Assembly (NCBI GenBank): GCA_963971225.1
Contig: OZ020268.1
Coordinates: 114,048,830 to 114,112,829 of the forward strand
Length of the DNA stretch: 64,000 nt
Direction: 5' to 3'
Source: Melieria omissa
Taxonomy: Eukaryota; Arthropoda; Insecta; Diptera; Ulidiidae
The notes beneath the pieces are model-generated. The model was not told the origin of the DNA. It saw only the letters and a list, made by a program, of their open reading frames with translations, and made no database searches. Position 1 is the stretch's first letter; each line of letters starts with the position of its first letter. Below are positions 46,930 through 59,076 of the stretch, piece by piece. Both the position numbers and the translations under genes were made by a program.

Positions 46930-49128
46930 GCTTCGAAATGGTGATTGGCTGTAAAACGTATATGTATACGTAAACCCCCTAAAACAAAATTCTAGTGAAA
47001 CTTTTCAATAAAAACTAATTTGTGAAGCAATTCTCAGTTGTCTACAGTCGCTTATTTGCATGCGTTGAGCTTCGGTGCGTTGAGCTTCGCTGGCAACAAA
47101 ATTCATCAGGACAAAAAGAGCAATAAGTACCTACATGAGAATGTCTAGTGGAAGAAAAACATAACTTTACAGTATGAAATACAAATTTACTGCACAGTGC
47201 AAAAACTGAACGCAGATTTCAGCACGTTGGATAAGTTTTAAGGTTGGGGGGGACATGAGGTCGGTGCAATTTTCCACGCTCAATTTGCGAGCAGCACTTG
47301 AGCGCCACAGGCAAGGCGACAGAACGTTGACATTTGGCGACACTGACAGCCCTCTTAGACGGCAACAACAACACCATCGGCGCAACAACTGCCGGTGTAG
47401 GAGTTCGTTGTGCTTGAATCTCGAAATTGCACATCCAAAACGAACAAAAAAAAGACGAAGCAAGGCAAATCTAAATAGAGACTGAGAAAACGAATTTGAA
47501 AGAAAGCAGACAATTTCAAGTTCTCATTTTCGCAAAAGCATTCGAAACTCGTAATGAAGATTTTACGCGCTGACGTTGATGTTGGCACTGCTTGCTGACA
47601 AGCGCGGGTGAGCCGAAGCGGCAGCAGACGACAGCAGCTGCGACTGTGGCAGACATGTGGCGCGTACTTGGCATGGAAGTGTGACAAATTAATGTATTTT
47701 TTCCTTTTTATAATCTAAGAATAATATTTATTTTGGCCACCACAAGGAGTAGGAGTGCGAGTGCAACTGCAAACCGCAATTCATATTTTCAAATATGATC
47801 ACACACACACACATGCGCGCACGTACATGCAAAAATCGATTGAAGAGATTTAAGCTGCAAAAATAATAATTTAAAAAATATCCTTTTTTCACCATAAAAA
47901 GGGATCAGGCGAAAAACTGCTGGCTGCAAAAAACATTTCGCTTTAGGTGTGTGCGAGTGCTGTGCGTTAACTCACACATTCGCAGTAAAAGTTACCAACA
48001 CACTTGCAGTTCCTCATGAATATGCATTCTTGCCAATTGGTCACGCACACAGCGGCACGTGACGCCAACACACACGCATTCGGGGCGTTGCTGCGCACTG
48101 CGCAAGACACACCCTCCGTTTTTTACCTCAGCACCGTAAACCGCTATGAGGAGCCACCATATTTTAGCATCTGCCGTCCTGCTTGCGCTTCCGCAGCGTG
48201 CGCCATGCATGGCTGCGCTTTCAGTACTCACCACAGCTATAAAAACATAGCTGTGTGGTGAACTTTTTATTGATTTTTAAAGCTTCTTTAGTCTTTAGTC
48301 TAATACTTTTTAGTTAAGTTTTCTTAAATTCTCTAATTTAAGTGGAATGGAGTTCGAGGTTCTTAATGTCTTCAATGGAAGGGACGGTTTGTGCAGCTAA
48401 TTCCGTGTGTATAATAAATGATGCTTATTAATGCTTCGAAGGTTCAAAGGATTTTCAAGGGGTTCAGTAATTAATAATGCATTCATTAATTATAATGTAA
48501 AGAAATTGATGTTCTGTTATTTTTGCGCATAAGTTTGTCATAGGCTTAAATGAATAAGTGCTCGGTTCGGATCTTAAAATTGCCTGGCTTTCGTAAATGT
48601 TAATAAATGTTTTTAATATCTTCAATGAATGTCCAATAAATTTAAGAGTTTACAAAAATAAACTTACACATAGATAGATATCTGTTTCAAAAGCTGCTTT
48701 TGGTGATTACAAATCGGAAAAACGAGAACCAGGCATTAAAAAGCACATCAAAATAAAGAATTTTTTTACAATGTTCAGAAAATTGTCTATTTAAACATCT
48801 ACTCAAAAGAAGGTCAATAACTCACCCACTTCGTGTGAAAATTTTTCCGGACACAAACTTTAACATTGTATTTAAAAGATACAAATTATTAGTAATCCAT
48901 TACATCTAAACTTAATTTTCTATCTCACTAGTGTCAGTTTTAAAAAATATGATTTGAGCAAAGACGTAGCTAAAGTGATCTCCCCATTTAAATTTCAAAA
49001 CCCTCAACCCCCGTGATGGTAAAAATTCACAATACATTTCTAATTTCTCTTTCGAATAAATATCAAGAAATGTGATAGAAAAAAGCAATACATTTTTCTC
49101 ACAGTTGTTTAAAAAACTTTAGCAATGA
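46930..49128. other. Intergenic DNA, no gene recognised
   Basis: Open frames at 47167-47687 and 47992-48261 occur in opposing registers with no domain. A CA run lies at 47797-47810. A compact hairpin is at 48229-48260. Confidence 0.5.
48229..48260. repeat. Short hairpin around a TATAAAA-like loop
   Basis: CACCACAGCTAT, loop AAAAAC, ATAGCTGTGTGGTG: twelve paired bases with one dinucleotide bulge. No element or gene is attached. Confidence 0.6.
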
Positions 49129-49131
49129 TTA

Positions 49132-49566
49132 CACTGATCAACAGCAAAATAGCTTTTCTGGGTTTGACATCAGTTCTAGGGTAACTAGGGAGCGCTGATT
49201 TCGAATCCGCAAACCGTTTTTAAAACTTAGTTTCCGTTTGAAATTCCATATTTTCCGACTTTGAGGTCCAATTACCGCGGAATTTTAAAACTTATAAAAA
49301 TAAATTACATTGGAATAGAAGCCGTGAGGTGTTGTAAATGCCACAAAGTGCAAATCATGTCAACCGGTTTATTGGTTTAGAAGTTACAATCCTAAACATG
49401 AAAAAAGTCAGGGAAAATCCTAAAAAGTGACACGCCCATTTTTTGCGAAAACGGAAACTAAGTTTTAAAAACAGTTTGCGGATTCGAAATCAGCGCCCCC
49501 TAATTACCCTAGAACTGATGTCAAACCCAGAAAAGCCGACCAAAAGTTGAAATTTGTTGCCCTGTG
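49132..49566. mobile_element. Harbinger-type MITE (CACTGNNCAACA ends)
   Basis: CACTGATCAACAG at the left and the complement of CACAGGGCAACAA at the right are imperfect ends, flanked by TTA (49129-49131, 49567-49569). Long subterminal inverted arms follow: 49152-49250 against 49450-49535, sharing GCTTTTCTGGGTTTGACATC. The end motif resembles that of the MITE at 23473. Confidence 0.75.
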
Positions 49567-50163
49567 TTATTTAATCAGTAAAACAAAAACTAAACAATAT
49601 AGAAAACACTTTTAGTTGATTTTTTTTTATTACTTAACAATCCGTAAAAAATTATATTAAAAAAATGGGCAATTTTGAGAAGTCTTTTATGTAACTGTTA
49701 TAGATTTTGGTACCACTGAATGTTAGACATATGAAATAGTTGTTCAAGATATGTTTTTTAAAAGGAAAGAAAAAGTATACTATTGCTGAAGTCTTTCGAA
49801 GGGTCTTCAACTTTTAGTGGTACATATGGTTTCCTCAACTCACCATAAATAAATATTGGTTCAAAATCTTATTTTTTGCGTTTTCTAATAGAAGATGCTT
49901 TAATGTTAAAAATGATCTGTTCTATATTACAGTTCTTACTACTTTTTTCTATTCCCAAAGAGATGTTGTAAATGTGTACATATGTGTGACTTGTTAAACT
50001 GCCCAACATTATCGAGGACCAAACTTTAACTTAGACTTATTGGTTTTTGAAGACAAAAGCGGCTCAATCTTGCATTAAATATTGACACGTCCATTGTTCA
50101 TTTGGTACCTCACACCTGCGACCAGCGACGAACGACGACGATGTTAAAAAAAAATTAAAAATA

Positions 50164-50904
50164 ACACATCGGCTGATAAGTCCCCGGTCTGTCCCATTGT
50201 AAGCGCTACAAAACGAGAAATAATATTTTTTATTTCAAGTAGTAACCTTCAAAAGGTACTTGTAAAAATTTCATTACGATGTGACGGTTCGTTCAAAAGT
50301 AACAATTGTTTTAGTAAAACAACTTTACTCCTGTTCAGAACAATGGAAAAAAAAGAATTTCGTGTTTTCATAAAACATTGCCACAAAAGTCCACAAAATC
50401 GTTTTGGAAAACCGTAAAGTGAAATTGCAGGAGATAACTGATACTATCAAAATATCAATGGATCATGCGGATTTTATTTTGCATTACATTTGTCCATGAG
50501 ACAGCTGTTTCCAAAATGGGTGCCGCGTTTGCTAACAGACAAGACAATGCACGTGCCACAAGTCTCTCGCTACGTTGGCAAAATTGCACGACCTAAACTT
50601 CGAATTACTTTTGAACCCACCCTATTCTCCAGACTTGGCTCCCAGTGACCTTTATCTGTTCGAAGACTTAAAAAAAATGCTCGCAGGAAAGAAATTTGGC
50701 TCGAATGAGGAGGTGATCGCTCAAAAAAATACCTATTTAGAGACCAAAGATAAGACGTTTTGCAAGAAAGGTGTCGAAATGTTAGAGAAGTACTGGAATG
50801 AATGTATCGCTCTTGAAGGAAACCATGTGTGATGAATAAAATTGAATTTCTCAAAAAAAAGTGTTGTTTTCTGCCTTAGACCGGGGACTTATCAGCCGAT
50901 GTGT
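50164..50904 (+). mobile_element. irritans-like mariner, internally deleted (741 bp)
   Basis: ACACATCGGCTGATAAGTCC at the left is exactly inverted at the right, with TA at 50162-50163 and 50905-50906. Inside, the transposase starts MEKKEFRVFIKHC (about 50343), is broken by stops and deletions, and its end reads LLNPPYSPDLAPSDLYLFED, KKMLAGKKFGSNEEVIAQ and LEKYWNECIALEG. YSPDLAPSD carries the last catalytic Asp. The middle, including the first two Asp residues, is missing, so it can only move if helped by a full-length relative. Confidence 0.9.
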
Positions 50905-50906
50905 TA

Positions 50907-52632
50907 AGTGCCAAAGATTTTTATTTAAAATCATTTTTTTACCCTTATTATTAGTTTAGTATTGCTTTTGCAATTGTTATGCACAACCGAAGCTTATCAA
51001 GTTGGTTCAAGAAATTTGTTATTTGTGAGTCGCTGGGTAGACCATATTTGATATTTTTCTGGCATGCAACATTCGGTAAATTTATTTCAATACTTCAACA
51101 CTTCAATGCGGTTTCGCTGCCTGCACAGCAAAGCCGCAGAACAAACAATCTCAACAATGCTCAGCTAATCACCTTAACTATCATTATGCGGATACCTCAC
51201 AATGGTCAACTGGCATAAGCAGGAAGCAACCGCGACGCTAATCGCTCGCCAATCACACACCTTCGCCAAAGGGACGCACCGTGGCACGAGTTCTGCCGTT
51301 TAGCTGTGCTTAATGCGCGTCGCGAAAATTCGTCTTGGTGGCGCTGAAAATTCTTGTGCACGCACGTTTCCATCAATTTCCGGTATTTCCTAAGCCGCGT
51401 CTTGCTCGCTACACCTTCTAATGTGTACATCGTCTTTGGGGTTTCCCGAATGTAAAATTTATGCAATCGCCACCAGACTTTCCAATCACCTGACGTTTAA
51501 AGATTAATGGCCATTAGCAGTAAAATCGGCTACTAGTTCCACTTGGCTATAGTCGATTTACAACAGTGAAAATACGTAATACGCGTAATGCAAGAATTTT
51601 GGATTACAAAATAACGGCTTTTGGTGCAGCTTATTTGACTTAATCCTAACGATATGAAAAAATTGTATGCCCAATTTTTTGCAGTTAAAAAGGGATCTGT
51701 ACGTTTCGAAACAAAAAATAGATACCAGTTTAGAATTTAAATTTATTATTTAAAATAGAAAAATTTATGGTACAAACATATTAAAGACATTTGGTTAATT
51801 TAAGAATAAGTGGGGGAATTCTTTGTAAGGTGCCACCCTATAGATTTTTTGCCCATTAGTCGTTTGAAAATTAACTTATCGCCAAAGTAATAACCGTTCG
51901 AAAGAGGGTTTAAAGAGCTATGATCCAAGGTAACACTTAATTTAAATTTGTCGTAAATACGAATTTTGCAGCCAATTTCCCAAAGTGTTAAAAATCGACA
52001 TCCTAAAATTTTTTAATGTAAGGTGCCACCCCCTTAAAACCCCGCTAAAAACGTAAAAATCTCAAGTAAAAATCCATGCTTTAGAAAATTTAGGAAAGAT
52101 TATTGAATTTAATTTGAATTAAATAGAAAATGACCAAAAGCAAACCGAAATTGAATGGTTACGAAAAATTGTATGGAAATTAAGGAACAAAACTGAACTA
52201 ATTTATTCCTCATGATTGATTAAATGATAACATGTTTTTATTGCATAAATATTTTTAGACTTAAAATTTACTTTTTATTAAAGTTCAATATCTTTCAAAA
52301 CGACTGAATGTCGGGCAATATAAAACATGCATTTCTTCAAGAACAAAACAATCTTCTTCTTCTAATTGCAAATATAATAAATAAGAAGTTTATTGCTTTA
52401 AACCATGAAGTTTTCAATACAATAAATTTTCCAATAATTTTAATGACAGCAAAAAACAATTTTAATCTGATCATTTCGCTGATAAAATTAAGGCACAAAA
52501 CTGCTGTAAGAGATCTTTGGTCAAAATTATAGCCGGACAGCCACTCAAGCTGGGTTGTAGACGTCTTTCAGTCTGTTCACGGAAGCAGTTCCCATGGTTT
52601 ATTTGAATGAATGCACAAACTGTTGGGCAAAC
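50907..52632. other. Intergenic DNA, no gene recognised
   Basis: TGTAAGGTGCCACCC occurs twice (51826, 52018) about 190 bases apart. No coding or RNA feature is supported. Confidence 0.5.
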
Positions 52633-52637
52633 CGCCG

Positions 52638-54249
52638 CACAGTGGGGTAATATATAAGTAAAGTGCCGATTAATTCAAAAATGAAAAATCAAGATACAAC
52701 TATGTTTTTGGTACCGGGTTAAAGGGGATAAAATTCTGTATCACTTTGTGAAAGAGTTGTTGCAAAATAGTTTACCGTTTTCCCGCAAAGCACTCTGAAA
52801 GTTGACATTTATTTTCAGTTTTTGTGCGCACAGCGATAAACGTGTTTTTGTCGTCACTTAAAAACGATTTCTTTGTGTGAATTTGAAAAACTATTGAAAA
52901 ATTAATGATGCAGCCTTCATGTTCAGGTATTTCAGCAATGCAATGTGTATTTGGTTTTGCTAAAAAATGTTTATAAGTATTTCATTTAATTTTTTGTTTA
53001 AAAGCATAATAATTGTCTAATTTTGTACCTTTTCATAGACATATAGTTGTGAGTCTTGTGAGGTCGGGCAAAACTGTTTTCCTTAGCATATAGCTTAGAT
53101 ATTTCAGTAACATTTTATGAAAAAAAAAGTTGCGCGATGTTGCGCACTTTTCCAGCATTTCGATTTTTGTGTGCGCACCCAAGGGCCTCATGCATGCATT
53201 GTGCAAACGAAATTGATAACACTGCACAACAAAATCAAATTTTTTTCAAACTAACAAGGTTCTGACAACGGATTCTGGTAGAGGGGGCCAAAAAAAAATA
53301 TACGTGTATCGGCGTTTTGAAAGTTTACGTCTGAATTTTTTTTTAGGGGGGGTCAAAGTTTTCCCCTTTTCGCGCATTCTTATGGTGATTCGGCATACGA
53401 AAACCATGTAACAACACATTTTAGGTATATGATGTGTTCAGCAATTTGGTGTAAAACACTACGAGGAACAATTTTGTGGAGCATTTTAACCCTGTAGCTC
53501 CTATTTTTATGGGTCAATTTGACCCTTTTTTTCTAAAATGTCAAAAATGTCCTGTAAAACAGAACTTTTTAAGGACAAAATGTATCACGAAAATATTCGC
53601 CATAAAATTCTACTATAGGTCTATGAATACAGGAAAGCTCAGAAATTAACTTGAACTCCAGAATTAAGCCAAAACTGAAAATGTGTTTATTGCGTGTTTT
53701 CAAAATTGTTCCACTTCGAATGTTTTGTGGAAAAAAAAATTATATGGCAAAACCCGCGACCCGCATCTACACGATTTTGTAGGCCGTTAAAAATTGAATT
53801 CGTCAAGGAATCTGCAGCAGTTTCTAAAAACGAAAAAGAAAGAGTCAATGACGAAATAAGAAAATTGCCAAAAAAAAGTGCAGTATATGCCCAAAGATGC
53901 TATGGAGTTGACAAATGACGAATGATGATAATGGTGACGGTGATGATTATGATGCTGATGAAGATTATGATGATGATGATAATGATGATTTTAATGATGA
54001 AACTAAATTGGCTGCAAGAGACGGCGATGAAATGTTTTAATTAAACTGTTCAACTTAAAATTCATTTTTCAAATTTTTTTTTTACTATGTTAGTTTTTTA
54101 CCGTTTCTTAAAAAATGTCCACTAAAGTATACCCAAAAACATTTGTTTTTTACTTTATAATGTTCAATTAACTAAACTTAGTAGTTATTTCATATCTAAA
54201 TAGCCTGGGGGAATTAATCGGCACTTTCGGCATCAATTACCCCACTGTG
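52638..54249. mobile_element. Transib-like element with CACAGTG ends and CGCCG target duplication
   Basis: The termini begin CACAGTGGGGTAAT on both strands; AAAGTGCCGATTAATTC follows inside each end, slightly offset. The flanks are an exact 5-bp repeat CGCCG (52633-52637, 54250-54254). Transib transposons are known for 5-bp GC-rich duplications close to CGNCG and for ends like the CACAGTG heptamer of V(D)J recombination signals. The 1.6-kb interior includes a later MITE (53220-53706), a GAT-rich tract at 53920-54000 and a small lysine-rich frame at 53694-53918 with no recognisable transposase motif, so it is non-autonomous or decayed. Confidence 0.75.
53220..53706. mobile_element. Truncated Harbinger-type MITE, inverse copy of 23473-24004
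   Basis: Starts CACTGCACAACA at 53220 and follows the reverse complement of the copy at 23473 through the segments AACAAGGTTCTGA, ACGTGTATCGGCG and GAATTAAGCCAAAACTGA. Similarity stops at about 53706, before the second terminus. It is nested in the Transib-like element and preceded by TAA. Confidence 0.82.
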
Positions 54250-54254
54250 CGCCG

Positions 54255-56407
54255 CCTGAAGTGCTCATGCAGTGAGCTCCAATCTTTCTATTTACTACGA
54301 GTATTTTTATATTTACTTATCACACCGACTTTGTTTATTATTAAATAAGGCCTTAACACCACAACCAGCAACTTCAACAACACGACCAACAACAACAACA
54401 CAATCAACAGCTAGTAACACCAACAGCAGCTTCACCATTACGCCGATGAGAGCAACAAATGCAATTACTAGAGAAATTTATGAATGAGCAATGAATTTGA
54501 ATGGACCAACAATAGGAAGAAATCGTGTAGCGAACGGGCAGCGGAATGATATGTCGGAAATGCGCATAGGACCACTTGTGGATGCATAGTCTGGTGCGCA
54601 GCCGCAGCTGCAGCGGCGCAGCATACAATCGGCATTCAAACGGCAACGCAACCATTGGATGGTGATTAACATTTTCATGTCGCTTATTTGTTTTGGATCA
54701 AATTAAAGAAAAATATCGAAGGACAAATTTTGTATGCTGGCATTCAACACAATCAAATTGGAGTGCACTCGTGTGACGAGACAGCAGTGAATTGATCATG
54801 CATTGAGTCATCATTCATAGCTATTCCAATGAAGATTCTAATGAACAGAAAACCACGCACACACAGACATGCAGGGCACACACACTCGCACCAGTTCTTT
54901 GAAAATTAATTAGCAAATCAGTTTTCTTCAGCGAAGCCAACAACGTTTCACATTTTCACAAACCCAAAGCGTTAGAAATTCCGAATCAGCATTTTCAGCG
55001 TGTTAAAGTAAGCAATTTTCGGGAAACTTTAATATTTCAATAATATTTTCATAAAGCATAAATAAATATTGGTTTTTGTTGCTCAGCCGAACTCTGCGTA
55101 TGGGAGAACCGTTTGCTTAATTTCCACAAGAAATTCCCTCCAAATCAAATATTTACTTTTGATTTTTTGCATTCGAATTTTGCTACCCTCTGCCGGGCAG
55201 CATACATGTTTATTTGACGCGCAAATCCTTCCGCCTTCATGCCTCCACCTCCTCCATCAACGGCAAACGCTTCTGTATCTTTATCTGCTTAAATGTTTGC
55301 CGCTCAATTGCCGTGTCCAAATGTCCTTTTTTGCACTTGTAAAAATATTTTCATAATTTTCGCAATGCTTTTTGCAATTTTTGACATTTTCCATTTTTCC
55401 ATTTTCCGCTCATATTTTTGCGTTGTCCGTTCATCACCGGTAGGTGCGTACGTAAACATTAACTTTTAAAAGAGATTTAATCCTGATTATCCTTTGACTG
55501 TGCATTTTTTCTCTCTCATTTTTGTTGCCTTCCACAAAAATTATGCAGCGACTACGTTGGCCGCAGTTAACCATGGCTCCTGTGTCCTTTCAGTGCAGTT
55601 GCAACTACGTCAGTTCAGTCAGTAATGTCCACTGCCGTGTCTGTGTTGCTGCGAGCTGCCTTTGGCTGTTGTTGGCCACATTTCACATGAAGACAACGTG
55701 TCCGGCTGTTTGAAACGATTTCTCGTCTTCTTTGGCCAAAACAATGCGCTCATCTTTTAGCGCTCATTCGGAGTCTTTTGCGGGCTGGCCGGCAGATCGT
55801 TTGACTTTTTGGGATTTTAATTTGCCCACAAAAGTGAAACAATTACGGAGATAATTGGATTGTGGTTTGACCGTCGAGTGTGATCTCTTTATCTTGATAG
55901 CTGCCGGAAGATTTGTGGCGATACTTGTTGTCGACGGTTGACTGGTAGATTTGGCTGTTGGACATTACAAGGACACATCTTGAATCTGTGGCGGCACGCG
56001 CAAAGTATTGCAGTGAAGACTTGCAGAGAAGAAGACTGCAGGAAAGTGGCGAATGAAATTAACATAATTTCGGACGGACATTAGAAACTGGGGAAAAAGT
56101 GGAAGTAACTCTATTAATAATAAAAATTCAAGAACGTTATTTCTTCATGCTTCCACTACATTCTTGCAAACATGTTGTTTTAGCTAAAATCTGTTCGGAA
56201 GATCGTTATATACAAAAAATTAAAATAAATCCACGTACATTTATGAACTTAGAAAACCATCCTTTAAAAACTTTTGTAACCCATGCTTTTCCTAATTTAG
56301 ATACAAAAAATGTGTAAAATAATTTAATAAGCTATTAAAATTATGTCTTTTTTAAACATAACTCAAAATCATGTTAAGAGAGCCAACGCGAAGGGAATAT
56401 TATCTAA
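54255..56407. other. Intergenic DNA, no gene recognised
   Basis: CAACAACAAC-type runs at 54375-54425. Short unconnected frames only. Confidence 0.5.
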
Positions 56408-56411
56408 TTAA

Positions 56412-56930
56412 CCCTTTCGGTTATTCTATGCCATATGGCATAGTCTCTTTTCAGTGCCTGTTTTAGGTAAAAAACTTGTGGACACTATATTTTTCAATTT
56501 TTGTATTTTTCTCTGAAGATTTTTATACCAAATCATGAAAAAAAAATTTTGATTAGTGTACCAAGTAACTTGTAAGGGTTCAGAAAGTGCGCAGTCCTAT
56601 CGAGCTGCGTATTTTACAAAAAGAGGTCACTTCGTACTTTTATTTATTCTATTACAAAAATCATTTTATTTTATAGGTTTATGTAAGTAATCTAGTAGGT
56701 ATTTATTGCTTTAGTAAGTGTAAAAAAAGTTAGATCCCAAATATAGTTCACTAAGGCTGTACGATTTTTTTTATTTTTTACTATGCCATATTTCATGATG
56801 CCCAAAAACCACTTTTTCGAACAATATTTTAAAAAATGACTTTTGATTATTCATTATGTAGGCTTAAACAGTAATAAAATGGAAAAGAATGACTTTTAAA
56901 GTTAAAAACAAAAAAGAAGTACCGAAAGGG
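56412..56930. mobile_element. piggyBac-type MITE (519 bp)
   Basis: CCCTTTCGGTTATTCT at the left and AGAAGTACCGAAAGGG at the right are inverted with small differences, bounded by TTAA (56408-56411, 56931-56934). A palindromic TGCCATATGGCA lies just inside the left end. No transposase. Confidence 0.83.
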
Positions 56931-57983
56931 TTAAAAAAAATGTGATTGTTTTGGAACAAGACAAAGACTTAACGAAACACGTTGGCCCAGTTAGGCTGCT
57001 TTCGTGGTTGATTCATATAAAATGCTTTCTTAAATCAAATTCGCCCTGCTTTTGAGTTTTCATCCAAATTAAGATATTCACAATTTATAAAAAGTCAACT
57101 TAGGTTTTTCTAAAAATTTCAAACTAGGGTTAAGTCATGGTAGGTAGATAGGCAGGTGGGCGGCCCCAAGGCAGAGCTCACGATAAGTCTTATATGCCTT
57201 TCTTTAATTATGATCCAACTCTTTTTGTTAAAAAGAAACAATAAGCATTTATTTTTGTTGCTTGCACAGTGTTCTGTGCAATAAAATACTCGTACTTAGA
57301 AGAGCAATTTAGATTTTTTTCCATGAATGAATGAATGAATGAGTTGTCAGTTTGTTAGTAGCGTACCGCCTAAAAGTATGCTACATTAATACTCAAATAC
57401 TATTTGGTTTGTGTAATTTTTCCTGAAACAAAACAATTCTAAATGATGCAAAATAATGTTGCCACCACAATGGTAACGCTTTGGCACACAACTTATTTAT
57501 TTACATACTTATTATTACCTATTTATTACTAACTAAATATTTTTGATTTCTGTACAAGTTTTACTTAAGTTAAAATATCTAAAAGTAAATACGATAGAAT
57601 GATAAAACTTGAGAGAATTTTAATATTGAGATGGCATCACAGTGTGCAAGTGACACAAAGCGCCATCTGTGCGTGGCATTTGTTTTACATGTTCGCCACC
57701 TATGAAGCAATAGGAGAAGTTGATGTGGAAGTACTTCGCACACAGATGTCACTGGCAATGCAACCAATGAAGTGGAAACGGAAATCATAACACGAATGCG
57801 GATGCGGAAATGGAAATTGGAAATTAATGTAATCACGAAATGAACGGTTAATTGAATAGAATGAGGCAGAGACAGCTTGACATGTAAAAATGTGAGTCGA
57901 ATGTGCCGTCAATACTTTCAAATAGTCGGAACAGTTCTGAACAAATTTAGAGTACAGAAGAAGAAGAAGCAAGGCTTATTTAA

Positions 57984-58507
57984 CCCTTTACACGGCAACA
58001 GTGAATTTTTTCATGAAATGCTGTTTTTTAGATATAAACTTAAATTTACAAAAACACGTATTTTTTTATTTTTTAATATATGTACTTTAATTTTGTAAGG
58101 TTTTTTTGTAAAAAACATTAAAAACAAAAAAAACAAAAAGCATTAAAACTTGTTTTTTTTATTTTAATATGTTTAGTTTTAAATAAAAATTTTTTAAGTA
58201 ATTACTGCGTATGTTGTAGCACAGTCCTACTCCGCATTTTTCGCAAAGTGTTTGTGTGTTTTTTATTAATAAGTTTAAATCACTTTTGTTTCACTAAAAT
58301 AAATGCGTGCAACTTTTCGCAAAAATAGTCAAATAAGTGCTGTCAAGTAAAATGTAGCTACTTTTTCCCACTTTTAATGCCAGTATTTCAAAAAAGGAAC
58401 CTTGCATAGTTGTAAAATCGTAAGAAAGAGTCGTTTTGATAATTACTTCCGAAATTACGGGCAATTTTACAGTTGGTTGTAGATATGCAACTGTACCGTG
58501 TAAAGGG
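57984..58507. mobile_element. piggyBac-type MITE (524 bp)
   Basis: CCCTTTACACGG at the left is exactly inverted as CCGTGTAAAGGG at the right, bounded by TTAA (57980-57983, 58508-58511). The interior is AT-rich and non-coding. Its ends resemble but do not equal those of 56412. Confidence 0.83.
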
Positions 58508-58903
58508 TTAATTCTTTCAATTTAATAAAATTTCCCAAAAATAATTACAGTTATGTGCCCGTGTGAAGAGAAAAAACGCGTCATTTCAAAGACAATTAGC
58601 AGAGAAGTTTAAGAAACCAAATTATGATTTTTTTGAAAATATTGTACATTTGTTGATTGCAACTTCGTATTAAGAAGCAGACCAAGTTTTTCTTTCAAAT
58701 TACAGGAAAGAAAATTTGAACTTTTTACGTAATATTTCCAGAAAATTTAGATTACATTTTGTGTAAGTTATTCTATAGCACCAAAGGAACCGTTTTTGTT
58801 TTAGGATTTCGCACAACATGAAGTCATTTTTCGAACAAATTTGAAAATTTTTTGATTAATTGATTAAAAATCGCTTACCTCAACTCAATATTTCAACTCT
58901 ACT

Positions 58904-58909
58904 TTATTT
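58904..58909 (-). terminator. Candidate bin polyadenylation signal
   Basis: TTTATT on the plus strand gives AATAAA about 170 bases past the bin stop. Only the position and the hexamer support it. Confidence 0.4.
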
Positions 58910-59076
58910 ATACTTAGGTTCACTAAATCAATTAATAAGGCTTAAACATTTAAACAATATATCGCTCTAAAATTAAATCCCAATTTCCCAATTCACGTTC
59001 CACCCTTTAAGGGTGAAAAGATAAATACATTGGTAATCTATCGCCTCCAATTAGCCCTAACACGACTGCCATTCGT

